A DNA stretch of 64,000 bases, from NCBI GenBank assembly GCA_963812415.1, contig CAWEVH010000028.1, positions 1 through 64,000 of the forward strand, in the 5' to 3' direction. The notes beneath the pieces are model-generated. The model ran no database searches. It saw nothing but the letters and a program-made list of their open reading frames with translations, and was not told where the DNA came from. Origin of the DNA: JACVRW01 sp963812415 (GTDB lineage: Bacteria > Actinomycetota > Thermoleophilia > Solirubrobacterales > Thermoleophilaceae). Numbering within the stretch: position 1 is the first letter of the stretch; every line of letters begins with the position of its first letter. Positions 52,029 through 60,306 of the stretch are shown in pieces. A program made the translations under genes and the position numbers.

Positions 52029-53467
52029 GGCGCGTTAATCCCCTTCTGTCCCGAGGTGCGCGTGCCCTGGTTGCCCGCGGGGTTGGTGAGGATCGTCCGG
52101 CCGGCGGCGTAGCGCTCGTTGCCGGCCTCGCACTCGCGCGTCTGGCCGGGCGCCGCGGTATTCGGGTAGGGGTCGTAGTGGAGGTGGTTCTCGACCCCGG
52201 GGCCGTTGGCCGGCGCGCTCGACGGACCGCCCTCGCTGTTCGGGCCCTCCGCGAGCGTGATCGGGTCGAGCGGCGCGGCGACGATCATGAAGCGCTGCCA
52301 GTTGCCGTTCGGGTCGCCCTCGGAGAGGAGGTTGCCCGCGTTGCGGAACCAGAGCGTCGCGTAGTTGCAGACCGTCTGGGTGGGCGTCAGGAAGCGCAGC
52401 GTCGGGCGCAGCGAGGAGCCGAGCCGCGTGAGCTGGTCGATGCCGCCACGCACGAGCGGGTCGTCCGAGAAGTCGGCCAGCGCGTCGAAGACGTCGGCCA
52501 GGTCCTCGTTCATCTGGATCGTCTTCGGCAGCACCTCCGTGCCGGCCTCGAAGGCGTCGGCCAGGATCGGCGCGGCGGCGGGGAGCACCGCCACGCCCGG
52601 GCGCAGCTCACGGAAAAGCGCCGTGTTGTTGCGGATGAAGGGCCGCTGCTTCGGGAAGTCCGCGATCGCCACCGCCTCGGTCAGCGGGCCCTCGGTGATC
52701 GTCTCCTGCAGGTAGGGCCGCGCGATCGACGCGAGGGCGGTGAACGTGATGTCGAGGTTCACGAACAGCTCCGCCTGCTCCTCGGCCACCGGGGCGATCT
52801 CCTCGGCGGCGCGCCCGAGCGAGCGGAAGAAGCGATCGAGTCGCGTGTCCGGATCGGAGAGGTTGCGGGCCACCGGCTCGAGGTTGCGCAGCAGCGGCAC
52901 GAACGCCCCGATGGCCGTGTTGATGTCCTGCCCGCGCCCGGCCAGGCCACCGCCGAAGCCCTCAAGTGCGTTCTGCGAGCCGACGCGCGTCTTGTCGTCG
53001 AACATCGCGAACAGGTCGTCGAGCTCCACGACCTCGGGCCGTGCCTGGCGCACGGGGATCGTCGCTCCCGGCTTGAGGCCGGCGCGGCCGCTGCCCGGGC
53101 TGATCTCGATGTACTTCAGCCCGATCGAGGAGCGAGGGCGCACGAACAGCGTGGAGTCGGCCGGCAGGGGCTCGATCTCCTTGTCGAGCTTCATCGTGAC
53201 CTGTGCGTAGGTCGTGCCGTCCTCCTGCTCCTTGGGCTCGATCTTCGAGATGAAGCCGACCCGCGCCCCGCCGATCCGCACGTCGAAGCCCTCCACGAGC
53301 TGGGCGGCGTTCGGCAGGTTCGCCTTCAGGTCGTAGGTGGGCACGAACGGCAGGCCCGAGTTGGCGTTGTAGGAGAGGAAGACCGCGACGATCGTGACCA
53401 GCACGGTCACCGCGCCCACCAGCACCGGGCTCGCGGTCAGGGCCGCCCCTCCCGTGCGCCGGCTCAT
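52025..53467 (-). CDS. Mce-family protein (MlaD domain), third of operon
   Basis: 480 aa. Helix VLVGAVTVLVTIVAVFLSY, MlaD domain (YDLKANLPNAAQLVEGFDVRIGGARVGFI), helical region, and a tail with Cys (GQTRECEAGN; TQTVCNYATLWF). A subunit of the channel; overlaps both neighbours by 4 nt. The segment YATLWFRNAGNLLSEGDPNG after the helical part is Mce-typical in position. Confidence 0.9.
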   Translation of the reverse strand: MSRRTGGAALTASPVLVGAVTVLVTIVAVFLSYNANSGLPFVPTYDLKANLPNAAQLVEGFDVRIGGARVGFISKIEPKEQEDGTTYAQVTMKLDKEIEPLPADSTLFVRPRSSIGLKYIEISPGSGRAGLKPGATIPVRQARPEVVELDDLFAMFDDKTRVGSQNALEGFGGGLAGRGQDINTAIGAFVPLLRNLEPVARNLSDPDTRLDRFFRSLGRAAEEIAPVAEEQAELFVNLDITFTALASIARPYLQETITEGPLTEAVAIADFPKQRPFIRNNTALFRELRPGVAVLPAAAPILADAFEAGTEVLPKTIQMNEDLADVFDALADFSDDPLVRGGIDQLTRLGSSLRPTLRFLTPTQTVCNYATLWFRNAGNLLSEGDPNGNWQRFMIVAAPLDPITLAEGPNSEGGPSSAPANGPGVENHLHYDPYPNTAAPGQTRECEAGNERYAAGRTILTNPAGNQGTRTSGQKGINAP

Positions 53468-54948
53468 CCCTCGCCTCCGAGCAGGTAGTCGAGCGCCGGC
53501 TCGGCGCCCTCCAGGGCGGGCGACTGGCCGCGGGCGCGCTCACGAAGCGTGCCGAGGTTGCGCTCGCGCTCGGCCTCGCTCCTCGGGTCCACCGGCGCGC
53601 CCAGCAGGCCGTTCAGGAGCGCGCCGCCGGGCAGCACGCCGGCCTGGCCCGCGCTCCCGGTGGGCGTGGCGGTGGCCGTCGCGCTGCGCGGGGCGAGCGA
53701 CGTCCCGGCGCTCGCGGCCTCGGACGGGTCGTAGAAGTTCGCGTTGCAGCCGCTGCCCGGCGAGGTCGCGTAGGTGGTGCAGAGGTTGGTCACGAGCCCG
53801 GCGCGCAGGTAGTGGCCCACAGCGTCGAAGCCGTTGATCGAAAGCGTGAGGTAGTAGAGGAAGTCGTTGATGCGGTTGACCGCGCCGGTCTCGTCGAGGC
53901 TCTTGGTGAGCAGGTCGAGGTTCTGCGAGACGGGGTCGAACTGCTTGCCGAGCTTGTTCAGGTCCTGGATCAGCGGGCGCGCCTGGATCAGCGCCGGACG
54001 GCCGCGCTCGAGCGCGTCGCCGAGGCTCGGGAAGCTCTCGCGCCCGGCGTCGGCGAGCGTGCCCTGCGCCTCGATCAGCCGGCCGAGCGCGGGCGCGGCG
54101 TCGCCGAGGTCGCGCAGCAGCGGCGTGCCCTGGTCCGCGAACCCCTCGAGGTCGGCCATCAGGGGCTCGAGCTCGGCGAGGAACTCGGGCAGCAGCTCGA
54201 TCCCGCGGCGGATGTCCGTGCGCCGCTCGGCCGACGCCTCGCCCGTCTCGTTGGCCTTCACGACCCAGTTGGCGAAGCGCTCGCGCTCGCGCGCGAGCGG
54301 GCCGAGCACCGTGTCCGAGTTCTCCGCCAGCCGCGCGAGGTCGCGGTTCTGGTCGGCGAGGATCTTCAGCACCTCGTCGGTCTCGCGCAGCGCCGGATTG
54401 GCGCGATGGATGACCTCGTTCAGCTCCTCGCCGCGGCCGGCGAGGCCGGTGCCGAACTCGCTCAGGAGAATCGAGAAGCGCTCGCGATAGGGCCGCCGCA
54501 TGATGTTGTTCAGCAGGTCGAGGTCGACCGGCGAGCTCGTGTTCTCCACCGACAGGAGGCGCTCGCCCTCGCCGTCGCCCTCCTCGATGCGCTCGAGCGG
54601 CTCCGCATCCGCGCTGCCGGGCTGGCACTCCACGAACTTCTCGCCGATCAGGCCCTGGGAGCGGATCGTGCAGCTCGCGTCCTGCTTCCAGGGGGTGAAG
54701 TCGGTGTTGTCGATCCGGAGCGTGACCGCCGCCTTGTTGTCGTCGGTCACGTTCATGTCGCTCACGACGCCGACCGGCACGCCGGCGATCTTCACGTCCT
54801 CGCCCGCGACGATCGTCGAGGCGTTGTCGAACTCCGCGCGCACGAAGTAGAAGTCGTTCGTGTCGTCGTCGCCGCCCTCGCGCACGATCCCGATCACGAT
54901 CCAGGGCACGATCGCCACGAGCAGCGCGATGTAGACGAGCCGCCTCAT
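53464..54948 (-). CDS. Mce-family protein (MlaD domain), second of operon
   Basis: 494 aa. Helix VYIALLVAIVPWIVIGIV, MlaD domain (FYFVRAEFDNASTIVAGEDVKIAGVPVGVV), an unusual Cys pair in the domain (DASCTIRSQG and KFVECQPGS), a long helical region, and a Cys pair near CTTYATSPGSGCN. The tail is Ala/Thr/Gly-rich. Overlaps both neighbours by 4 nt. Confidence 0.9.
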   Translation of the reverse strand: MRRLVYIALLVAIVPWIVIGIVREGGDDDTNDFYFVRAEFDNASTIVAGEDVKIAGVPVGVVSDMNVTDDNKAAVTLRIDNTDFTPWKQDASCTIRSQGLIGEKFVECQPGSADAEPLERIEEGDGEGERLLSVENTSSPVDLDLLNNIMRRPYRERFSILLSEFGTGLAGRGEELNEVIHRANPALRETDEVLKILADQNRDLARLAENSDTVLGPLARERERFANWVVKANETGEASAERRTDIRRGIELLPEFLAELEPLMADLEGFADQGTPLLRDLGDAAPALGRLIEAQGTLADAGRESFPSLGDALERGRPALIQARPLIQDLNKLGKQFDPVSQNLDLLTKSLDETGAVNRINDFLYYLTLSINGFDAVGHYLRAGLVTNLCTTYATSPGSGCNANFYDPSEAASAGTSLAPRSATATATPTGSAGQAGVLPGGALLNGLLGAPVDPRSEAERERNLGTLRERARGQSPALEGAEPALDYLLGGEG

Positions 54949-56330
54949 GGGCCGGGTGGGACGGTCGAGGTGTCACAGCCCATGAAGGCGAGCGGCGAGC
55001 TGCCGTCGGGCGCGGCCTGCACCGAGCCACCGGGACAGCGGTTCTTCTGGCCGGTCTGGAAGCCGTTCAGCCGCTGGGTCGGGTCGACGCCGTTGAGCGT
55101 GTAGGAGGCCGGGTCGAAGTTGGTGGGGCTGAACACCGGCATCACGCGCGCGTAGTGCCCGTTGGCGTCGTAGTAGCCGGCGGCCTCGGCGAACTTGGTG
55201 ATCCAGCCCACCAGGTCGGGCGTGTAGCCGCGCGCGTACTCGACCACCGGCTGCGCGCGGTCGAGCGTGCGGATCGCCCGCGGGAAGACCGTCGCGGTCA
55301 GCTCCGCCAGCCGCGGCTGCTTCGCCGTCAGGTCGATCAGGTCGTTGTTCGGGCCGGGCGAGCGGATCAGCTCGCTCAGGTCCTTGATCGTCGGGCGGGC
55401 GTCGGCCACGAGCGGGCGCAACTCGCGGAAGAAGGGCGCCAGTTCCTTGGTGGCCGGGATCGACTCATCCACCAGCAGCTCGAGGTCATCGAGGGTGGCG
55501 CGCAGGTTCACAAACGTCGTGTTCGCACTGCGCAGCGTGTCGGGGAGCAGCTCGAGCGCCTGCTCGAGCGACACGTTCTCGTCGGCGATCGCCCGGAAGG
55601 CAACGTTGGTGTTGCCAACGAGCTCGGCGAGATCGTCGCGGCGCTCGGCGATGGCCGAGACCGTGGTCGCGCCGTCGCTGATGAAGCGCTCGAGCAGCCG
55701 CTGGTCGAGCGCCAGCTCCTCCGTCAGGCGCGTCGTGCTCGACAGGAAGGGCGCGAAGTACTCGATGCTCTCGCCCGCGTCCTGGGCGCGGCCGTCGTAC
55801 TGCGTGCCGGAGCCGCGCACGACGTTCATCAGGCCCTTGCGCGTCTTCGCGTCGAGCGAGTTGAAGAGCACGTCCAAGTCGACCGGCGCGGCGGTGTCGT
55901 CGGCGTCGATGAGGCCGCCGTCGTCGATCTCGCTCGCGTCGTTGGGCCCCGGCTGGAGCGATACGTAGCGGTTGGCGATGCCGGACAGCGACGTGGCTCG
56001 GATCGTGGCCGTCGTGCCCTCGTGAAGCGGCGTCAGATCACCGTCGGTCACCTCGAGCGTGACCACGGCCTGCGCCTGGTCGTCCAGCTCGATGTCCGAG
56101 ATGTCGCCGACGGGCTGGCCGCCGACCCGGACCTCGTTGCCGGGAACGAGCTGGCCGGCGTTCTGGAACACCGCCTTGACCCGGTAGGACTCCGAGCCGC
56201 CGAACATCGCGAACGCGATCAACGCGATCGCGACGACCAGCGCCGCTCCCGCGATCACGCGCGCAGCGGTAGACCCCCGCTCCGAATCGAGGGGTTCGCG
56301 AGTCCTACGTTCTCTTGTCTTGGAATCCAA
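54945..56330 (-). CDS. Mce-family protein (MlaD domain), first of operon
   Basis: 461 aa. A basic N-terminus (SKTRERRTREPLDSERG), helix VIAGAALVVAIALIAFAMFG, MlaD domain (YRVKAVFQNAGQLVPGNEVRVGGQPVGDI), helical region, then PGGSVQAAP with Cys near the end. It is the MceA-position subunit, 80 nt downstream of the ATPase gene. That is the largest gap inside the operon and may hold a processing site. Confidence 0.9.
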   Translation of the reverse strand: MDSKTRERRTREPLDSERGSTAARVIAGAALVVAIALIAFAMFGGSESYRVKAVFQNAGQLVPGNEVRVGGQPVGDISDIELDDQAQAVVTLEVTDGDLTPLHEGTTATIRATSLSGIANRYVSLQPGPNDASEIDDGGLIDADDTAAPVDLDVLFNSLDAKTRKGLMNVVRGSGTQYDGRAQDAGESIEYFAPFLSSTTRLTEELALDQRLLERFISDGATTVSAIAERRDDLAELVGNTNVAFRAIADENVSLEQALELLPDTLRSANTTFVNLRATLDDLELLVDESIPATKELAPFFRELRPLVADARPTIKDLSELIRSPGPNNDLIDLTAKQPRLAELTATVFPRAIRTLDRAQPVVEYARGYTPDLVGWITKFAEAAGYYDANGHYARVMPVFSPTNFDPASYTLNGVDPTQRLNGFQTGQKNRCPGGSVQAAPDGSSPLAFMGCDTSTVPPGP

Positions 56331-56410
56331 GCGCGGTCTGTCGACCGACGCCTCCCGATGGGCCCGCCGTCAGCGGAACCCGCAGCCGCGCGCCTTCCTG
56401 GCGCGGTCTG

Positions 56411-57409
56411 TCACTCCATCCCGAGGGGTCCCTGAGCCTCCCCGGAGAGAAACTGCCGTACGAACTGGTTGTCGCTGTTGAAGAGCTCCGATGCCGGGCC
56501 TGATTCGACGATCCTGCCCTTCCAGAGGATCGCGATGTAGTCCGCCACGCGGCGCGCCGACATGATGTCGTGCGTGATCACGCAGTACGCGCCGCCGTTC
56601 TCCTCGTGCACCTCCATGATCAGCTCGCACAGCAGCGCCGTGCGAACCGGATCGAGCCCCGAGTCGGGCTCGTCGAAGAGCACGATGTCCGGGTCGAGCA
56701 CGAGCGCCCGCGCGAAGCCGGCGCGCTTGCGCATCCCCCCGGAAAGCTCGTTCGGCATCTTGTCGAGCGCGCCGCCGAGCCCCACCTCGGTCAGGCGGCG
56801 CATCACGATCTCCTTGATCTCGTCATCGCCCTTGTCGGTGTGCTGGCGCAGCGGGAACGCGGTGTTGTCGAACACGTTCATCGAGCCGAACAGTGCGCCG
56901 TCCTGGAACAGCACGCCAAATTTCTTGCGCATCTCGAACAGCTCGTCGTCCGCCATGTTCGGCACCGACTCGCCGTGCACGAGCACGTCGCCCTCGTCGG
57001 GATAGAGCAGGCCGACCATGTGCTTGATGCACACCGACTTGCCCGTGCCCGAGGGGCCGAGGATCATCGATATCTGCCCGTCGGGCAGGCCGAGGTTGAG
57101 GCCGTTCAGGATCGTGTTGCGGCCGAATGCTTTCTTGACGTCGATGAACTCGACGGCGTCCTCCGCGCCGTGCTCGCGCGTCCGGCCCGAGTGCCACTGG
57201 TAAGGGTCCTCGCCGTGGCGGGTCTGGGCGCGGATGTTGTCCGGCACGTGCTCGCCGGTCACGCGCGGCGGCGCGGTGGCGGGCGCCGCGGCCGGCTGCT
57301 CCTGCGCCACCGGTTCCTCGTGCGGCTCCTGCTGCGCCTCGCCACGCGTCTCCTCCCACTCCTGCGGATCGAGCGGTTCCCCGCCTTCGTCTCTGCGCTC
57401 CTCGCTCAC
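56411..57409 (-). CDS. MlaF/Mkl-type ABC ATPase of the Mce system
   Basis: 332 aa from GTG 57409, behind GGGGGG. The first about 80 residues are an acidic, Pro/Gln/Glu/Ala-rich extension (DPQEWEETRGEAQQEPHEE). The ATPase part has Walker A GPSGTGKS at 118-125, Q-loop VLFQDGALFGSMNV, signature NELSGGMRKRAGFARAL, Walker B DIVLFDEPDSGLDP and switch His THDIMSA. It matches MlaF/Mkl (MceG), which energises Mce permeases. In mycobacteria MceG is encoded elsewhere; here it is inside the operon. The extension is not needed for the fold and may be regulatory. Confidence 0.93.
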   Translation of the reverse strand: MSEERRDEGGEPLDPQEWEETRGEAQQEPHEEPVAQEQPAAAPATAPPRVTGEHVPDNIRAQTRHGEDPYQWHSGRTREHGAEDAVEFIDVKKAFGRNTILNGLNLGLPDGQISMILGPSGTGKSVCIKHMVGLLYPDEGDVLVHGESVPNMADDELFEMRKKFGVLFQDGALFGSMNVFDNTAFPLRQHTDKGDDEIKEIVMRRLTEVGLGGALDKMPNELSGGMRKRAGFARALVLDPDIVLFDEPDSGLDPVRTALLCELIMEVHEENGGAYCVITHDIMSARRVADYIAILWKGRIVESGPASELFNSDNQFVRQFLSGEAQGPLGME

Positions 57410-57420
57410 ATGTCCCCCCG

Positions 57421-58221
57421 TCAGCCGCCTATCGGCGCTCGTGGATTGGAGCCCCAGAAGATCTGCGTCCCCACCATCCCGACCAGGTGCACCATCACCG
57501 TGTTCAGCACCATCGACTTCGCCGTCGCCGTCCCCACTCCCACCGGGCCGCCGCCCGCGTTGTAGCCGTAGTAGCACCCCACGAGCACGATCACCGTGGC
57601 CATCGCCATGCCCTTGATCGAGCTGTATATGAGATCCGGAGGGTTCTGGAACATCCAGAAGATCAGGAAGTAGCCGCCGGAGCTCACCTCCCCGATCTGC
57701 TGGACGACTGCCAGGTAGGAGGCGAAGTAGCCGGCGCCCACCGCCGCGATGTACAGGAACGGCAGCACCATCCAGGCGGCAAGCAGGCGCGTGGCACACA
57801 GGAAGACGAGCGAGTTGATGCCCATCACCTCGAGCGCGTCGATCTCGTCGGAGATCCGCATGGCGCCGATCTCGGCCACGAGGCCGGTGCCGACCTTCGC
57901 GCTCATCATGTAGCCGAAGGCGTAGGGCATGATCTCGCGCAGGTTGCACCAGGCCGTGAAGGTGCCGGCATAGGCGGGCGCGCCCGTTGAGCGGTTGAAG
58001 TAGGCGCCCTCGATCCCGCACTGGAGGCCGAGGATGAACGCCAGGCCCCAGATCACGAGCGCCGAGCCGAGGATCAGGATCCCCGCCTGACGCAGCGCCT
58101 CGCCGAAGAAGTGGAACACGCGCCCGTTGAAGACGTTCACGACCACGCGCGCGCAGAACTTCGCGATCTCGCCGAACGACGCGATCCAGTCCTTGGGGAC
58201 GTCGAGCCAGGTCTTGCCCAT
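57421..58221 (-). CDS. MlaE/YrbE-type permease, second
   Basis: 266 aa from ATG 58221, which shares one base with the stop of the first permease gene (TGATG). MlaE-family permease with about five helices. The hallmark cytoplasmic block is VGTGLVAEIGAMRISDEIDALEVMGINSL, which contacts the ATPase. The YrbEB-position partner. It transports lipid through the inner membrane together with the first permease and the ATPase. Confidence 0.93.
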   Translation of the reverse strand: MGKTWLDVPKDWIASFGEIAKFCARVVVNVFNGRVFHFFGEALRQAGILILGSALVIWGLAFILGLQCGIEGAYFNRSTGAPAYAGTFTAWCNLREIMPYAFGYMMSAKVGTGLVAEIGAMRISDEIDALEVMGINSLVFLCATRLLAAWMVLPFLYIAAVGAGYFASYLAVVQQIGEVSSGGYFLIFWMFQNPPDLIYSSIKGMAMATVIVLVGCYYGYNAGGGPVGVGTATAKSMVLNTVMVHLVGMVGTQIFWGSNPRAPIGG

Positions 58222-59081
58222 CACTTGATCACCGAGATCTCGGGATGGGTGGCGAGCAGCGTCTGGGTGAAGACGTAGTTGAAGGCGAAGATGCCGAGGA
58301 ACTCGATCACCACGCCCTGGTTCACGGCTCTGCCCACCCCTTCCGCGCCTCCGGACGCAGTCATCCCCTTGTAACACGAGACGATCGCGATGATGGCGCC
58401 GAACAGCGTCGTCTTGACCACCGAGCCCCAGAGGTCGGTGGTGGACGCGTTATTGAGCAGCGTGGCGAAGAAGGGCCCTAACGGCGCGTCGAAGGTGAGC
58501 GTGGCGAGCACCCCGCCGAAGATGCCGAAGATCAGCGCGTAGATGTTGAAGAGGCCGGTCACGACCATCAGCGCCAGGAAGCGCGGCACGACGAGGTTCT
58601 TGATGGGGTCGACGCCGAGCACCTGGAGGGCGTCGAGCTCCTCGCGGATCTTGCGCGCGCCCAGGTCGGCCGTGATGGCGGTGCCGCCCACGCCGGCGAG
58701 GATGATCGCCGTCACGAACGGGGCGAACTCCCGGATCGAGGCGAGCACGAAGAAGCCGCCGAGGCGGTCGATGGCGCCGAACAGCACGAGGAAGTTGCCC
58801 GCCTGGAGGCCCGGCGCGCCGTAGCCGAAGGCGATCGTCGAGATCGTCAGCGGCAGCCAACAGAGGCGCAGCATGAACAGGAACTGCTGCACGAACTCCG
58901 TGCCGTACGGATACGGCGGCCGAAGTGCCGAGACGAGCGTCTTGCCGGTCAGGATCATCATGTCGCCAACCTGCTCGAGCAGGCTCTTGGTCGGCAGGAA
59001 GACCCGATCGGCTGCAGCGCGGATCACTGTTCTGAGAAATCTCCTCCCCGGGGAAACGCCGCGCTCCCCCGCAACACACAA
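58221..59081 (-). CDS. MlaE/YrbE-type permease, first gene of the Mce operon
   Basis: 286 aa. The hallmark block GVGGTAITADLGARKIREELDALQVLGVDPI is present, with about five helices. It is the first gene of the nine-gene operon; the promoter must lie in the short region 59082-59174 shared with the divergent lipoprotein gene. The N-terminus (CVAGERGVSPGRRFLRT) may be longer than in the family; an internal start such as at the ILTGKTLVSAL region cannot be excluded. Confidence 0.93.
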   Translation of the reverse strand: MCVAGERGVSPGRRFLRTVIRAAADRVFLPTKSLLEQVGDMMILTGKTLVSALRPPYPYGTEFVQQFLFMLRLCWLPLTISTIAFGYGAPGLQAGNFLVLFGAIDRLGGFFVLASIREFAPFVTAIILAGVGGTAITADLGARKIREELDALQVLGVDPIKNLVVPRFLALMVVTGLFNIYALIFGIFGGVLATLTFDAPLGPFFATLLNNASTTDLWGSVVKTTLFGAIIAIVSCYKGMTASGGAEGVGRAVNQGVVIEFLGIFAFNYVFTQTLLATHPEISVIK

Positions 59082-59174
59082 CGCCAGCGAAGCCTATGGC
59101 ATGTATCCGCACGCCGCCAGAGGGAACCGCGCCCGTTCCTGGGCTCTCGAAGGGCCTCTTAACCGGCGCGCAAT

Positions 59175-59834
59175 ATGGCTGCTCGGTGGTATGTTCGCCC
59201 AGCTTTGCCTGGCAAGGAGGAGTACCGAGCCTGCGCGGCCGTCCTGATCTGCGTGCTCGCGTTCGCGGGCTGTGGCGGGGGTGACCCACAGGACGCGAAC
59301 GAGCCCGAGGGCGACTTCCCGGTCGAGGTCGTCGAGGCCACCTTCCCGGCCGATCAGAAGCTCGCGAAGAGCTCCAAGCTCGTCATCACCGTGCGCAACG
59401 CGGGCGATCGGGTGATACCGAACGCGGCCGTCACCGTCGATGGCTTCAACTACCGCAAGGGCGACGACCCCGAGCTCGCCGACGCCTCACGGCCCGTGTT
59501 CGCCATCGACGGCGTGCAGGTCGAGATCGGCGGCTTCCCCGAGGCCAAGGACGCGGCGCCGCGCGGCTGCGACACCGCTTACGTCAACACGTGGGCCTGC
59601 GGGCCGCTGCGGCCGGGCCGCGAGAAGACCTTCGAGTGGTCCGTCACGGCCGTGAAGGCCGGGCCCTACAGGGTCACCTGGCGCGTGGCCGCCGGCCTGG
59701 ACGGCAACGCCCGCGCCGTGGTCCCCGGCGGCGACGAGGCGCCGCGCGGGCGATTCAGCGGCACGATCTCCGACGAGACCCCCGACGTCCGGGTGGCGGA
59801 CGACGGGGAGACGGTCGTCGAGGGCACGCCCTAG
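59175..59834 (+). CDS. Lipoprotein with a CARDB-like beta domain
   Basis: 219 aa as read from ATG 59175. A hydrophobic stretch ends in the lipobox LAFAGC. The start is uncertain: a strong GGAGGAG (59216-59222) sits inside the frame upstream of the hydrophobic core but no good start codon follows at the right distance, so the sequence may hold an error. The mature part has Ig-like strands (KLVITVRNAGDRVIPNAAVTVDG) and a Cys pair (RGCDTAYVNTWACG). It may interact with the neighbouring envelope systems. Divergent from the Mce operon. Confidence 0.65.
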   Translation: MAARWYVRPALPGKEEYRACAAVLICVLAFAGCGGGDPQDANEPEGDFPVEVVEATFPADQKLAKSSKLVITVRNAGDRVIPNAAVTVDGFNYRKGDDPELADASRPVFAIDGVQVEIGGFPEAKDAAPRGCDTAYVNTWACGPLRPGREKTFEWSVTAVKAGPYRVTWRVAAGLDGNARAVVPGGDEAPRGRFSGTISDETPDVRVADDGETVVEGTP

Positions 59835-59846
59835 CCGGCCGGCCCT

Positions 59847-59874
59847 CACCCCTAAGGGGGTGCCGCCCCGGCAC
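59847..59874 (+). terminator. Terminator region with two hairpins
   Basis: CACCCC-TAAG-GGGGTG (59847-59862) and GTGCCG-CCC-CGGCAC (59860-59874) overlap slightly, and GGCCTTTGTT follows. They lie just after the lipoprotein gene and probably end its transcript; only one of the two can form at a time. Confidence 0.6.
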
Positions 59875-59941
59875 GGCCTTTGTTGCAGAGTTGTCACAGG
59901 CCGGTGCCCACAGGTGCGCCGGCGCCCGGCACGCTCTCGCC

Positions 59942-60112
59942 ATGACCACGCTTCACGCCGTCGCCGGCGACTCCGACCGGACCCTGCGCCAGCACCTGCA
60001 CGACAACCAGCTGCCCGAGCCCGACGAGCTTCGGCCCCACGAGGACGGCGGTGTTGTCTGCGTCTGGCACCAGCGATCGGTGGCGCTCATCGTCGACCTG
60101 GAGGACCCGTGA
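59942..60112 (+). CDS. Small protein of unknown function
   Basis: A 56-aa protein from ATG 59942, with helical start (TTLHAVAGDSDRTLRQHL), HDNQLPEPDELRPHEDGG and a hydrophobic C-terminal strand. It is preceded by a terminator and a GC-rich leader. The 3' end overlaps the minus-strand Cys-rich gene by 26 nt. Codon use fits the neighbours. No family recognised. Confidence 0.5.
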   Translation: MTTLHAVAGDSDRTLRQHLHDNQLPEPDELRPHEDGGVVCVWHQRSVALIVDLEDP

Positions 60113-60266
60113 CCGGCTCGTGGCCGGCGCAGCGCTCGACGGGCAGGCGCGGGTACTTCGGATAGCGCTCGTCATGTCTCGAGCGCAGGCACATGCTGAA
60201 CGTGCTGCCGCGCGTGTTGCGGACGAGCTTCTGGTGGCGGCAGCTGTCACAGAGACCGGCGCGCAT
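60087..60266 (-). CDS. Small Cys-rich (zinc-ribbon-like) protein
   Basis: A 59-aa protein on the minus strand, ATG 60266 to TGA 60087. It reads MRAGLCDSCRHQKLVRN, then TRGSTFSMCLRSRHDER and PRLPVERCAGHEP. Cys residues at positions 6, 9, 25 and 45 (CxxC plus two single Cys) with nearby His suggest a small zinc-binding protein. Short size and antisense overlap with the 56-aa gene lower confidence, but the motif order is clean and codon bias fits. It is divergent from dgcA. Confidence 0.65.
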   Translation of the reverse strand: MRAGLCDSCRHQKLVRNTRGSTFSMCLRSRHDERYPKYPRLPVERCAGHEPVTGPPGRR

Positions 60267-60306
60267 GGTCGGGTCAGCGTCCCAGAACCGTCATGCTTGC
60301 GCCTCC

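Noticed and set aside
53812..55104. 430-codon plus-strand frame over Mce genes
   Set aside because: Antisense shadow of the Mce operon; similar frames occur opposite every Mce gene.
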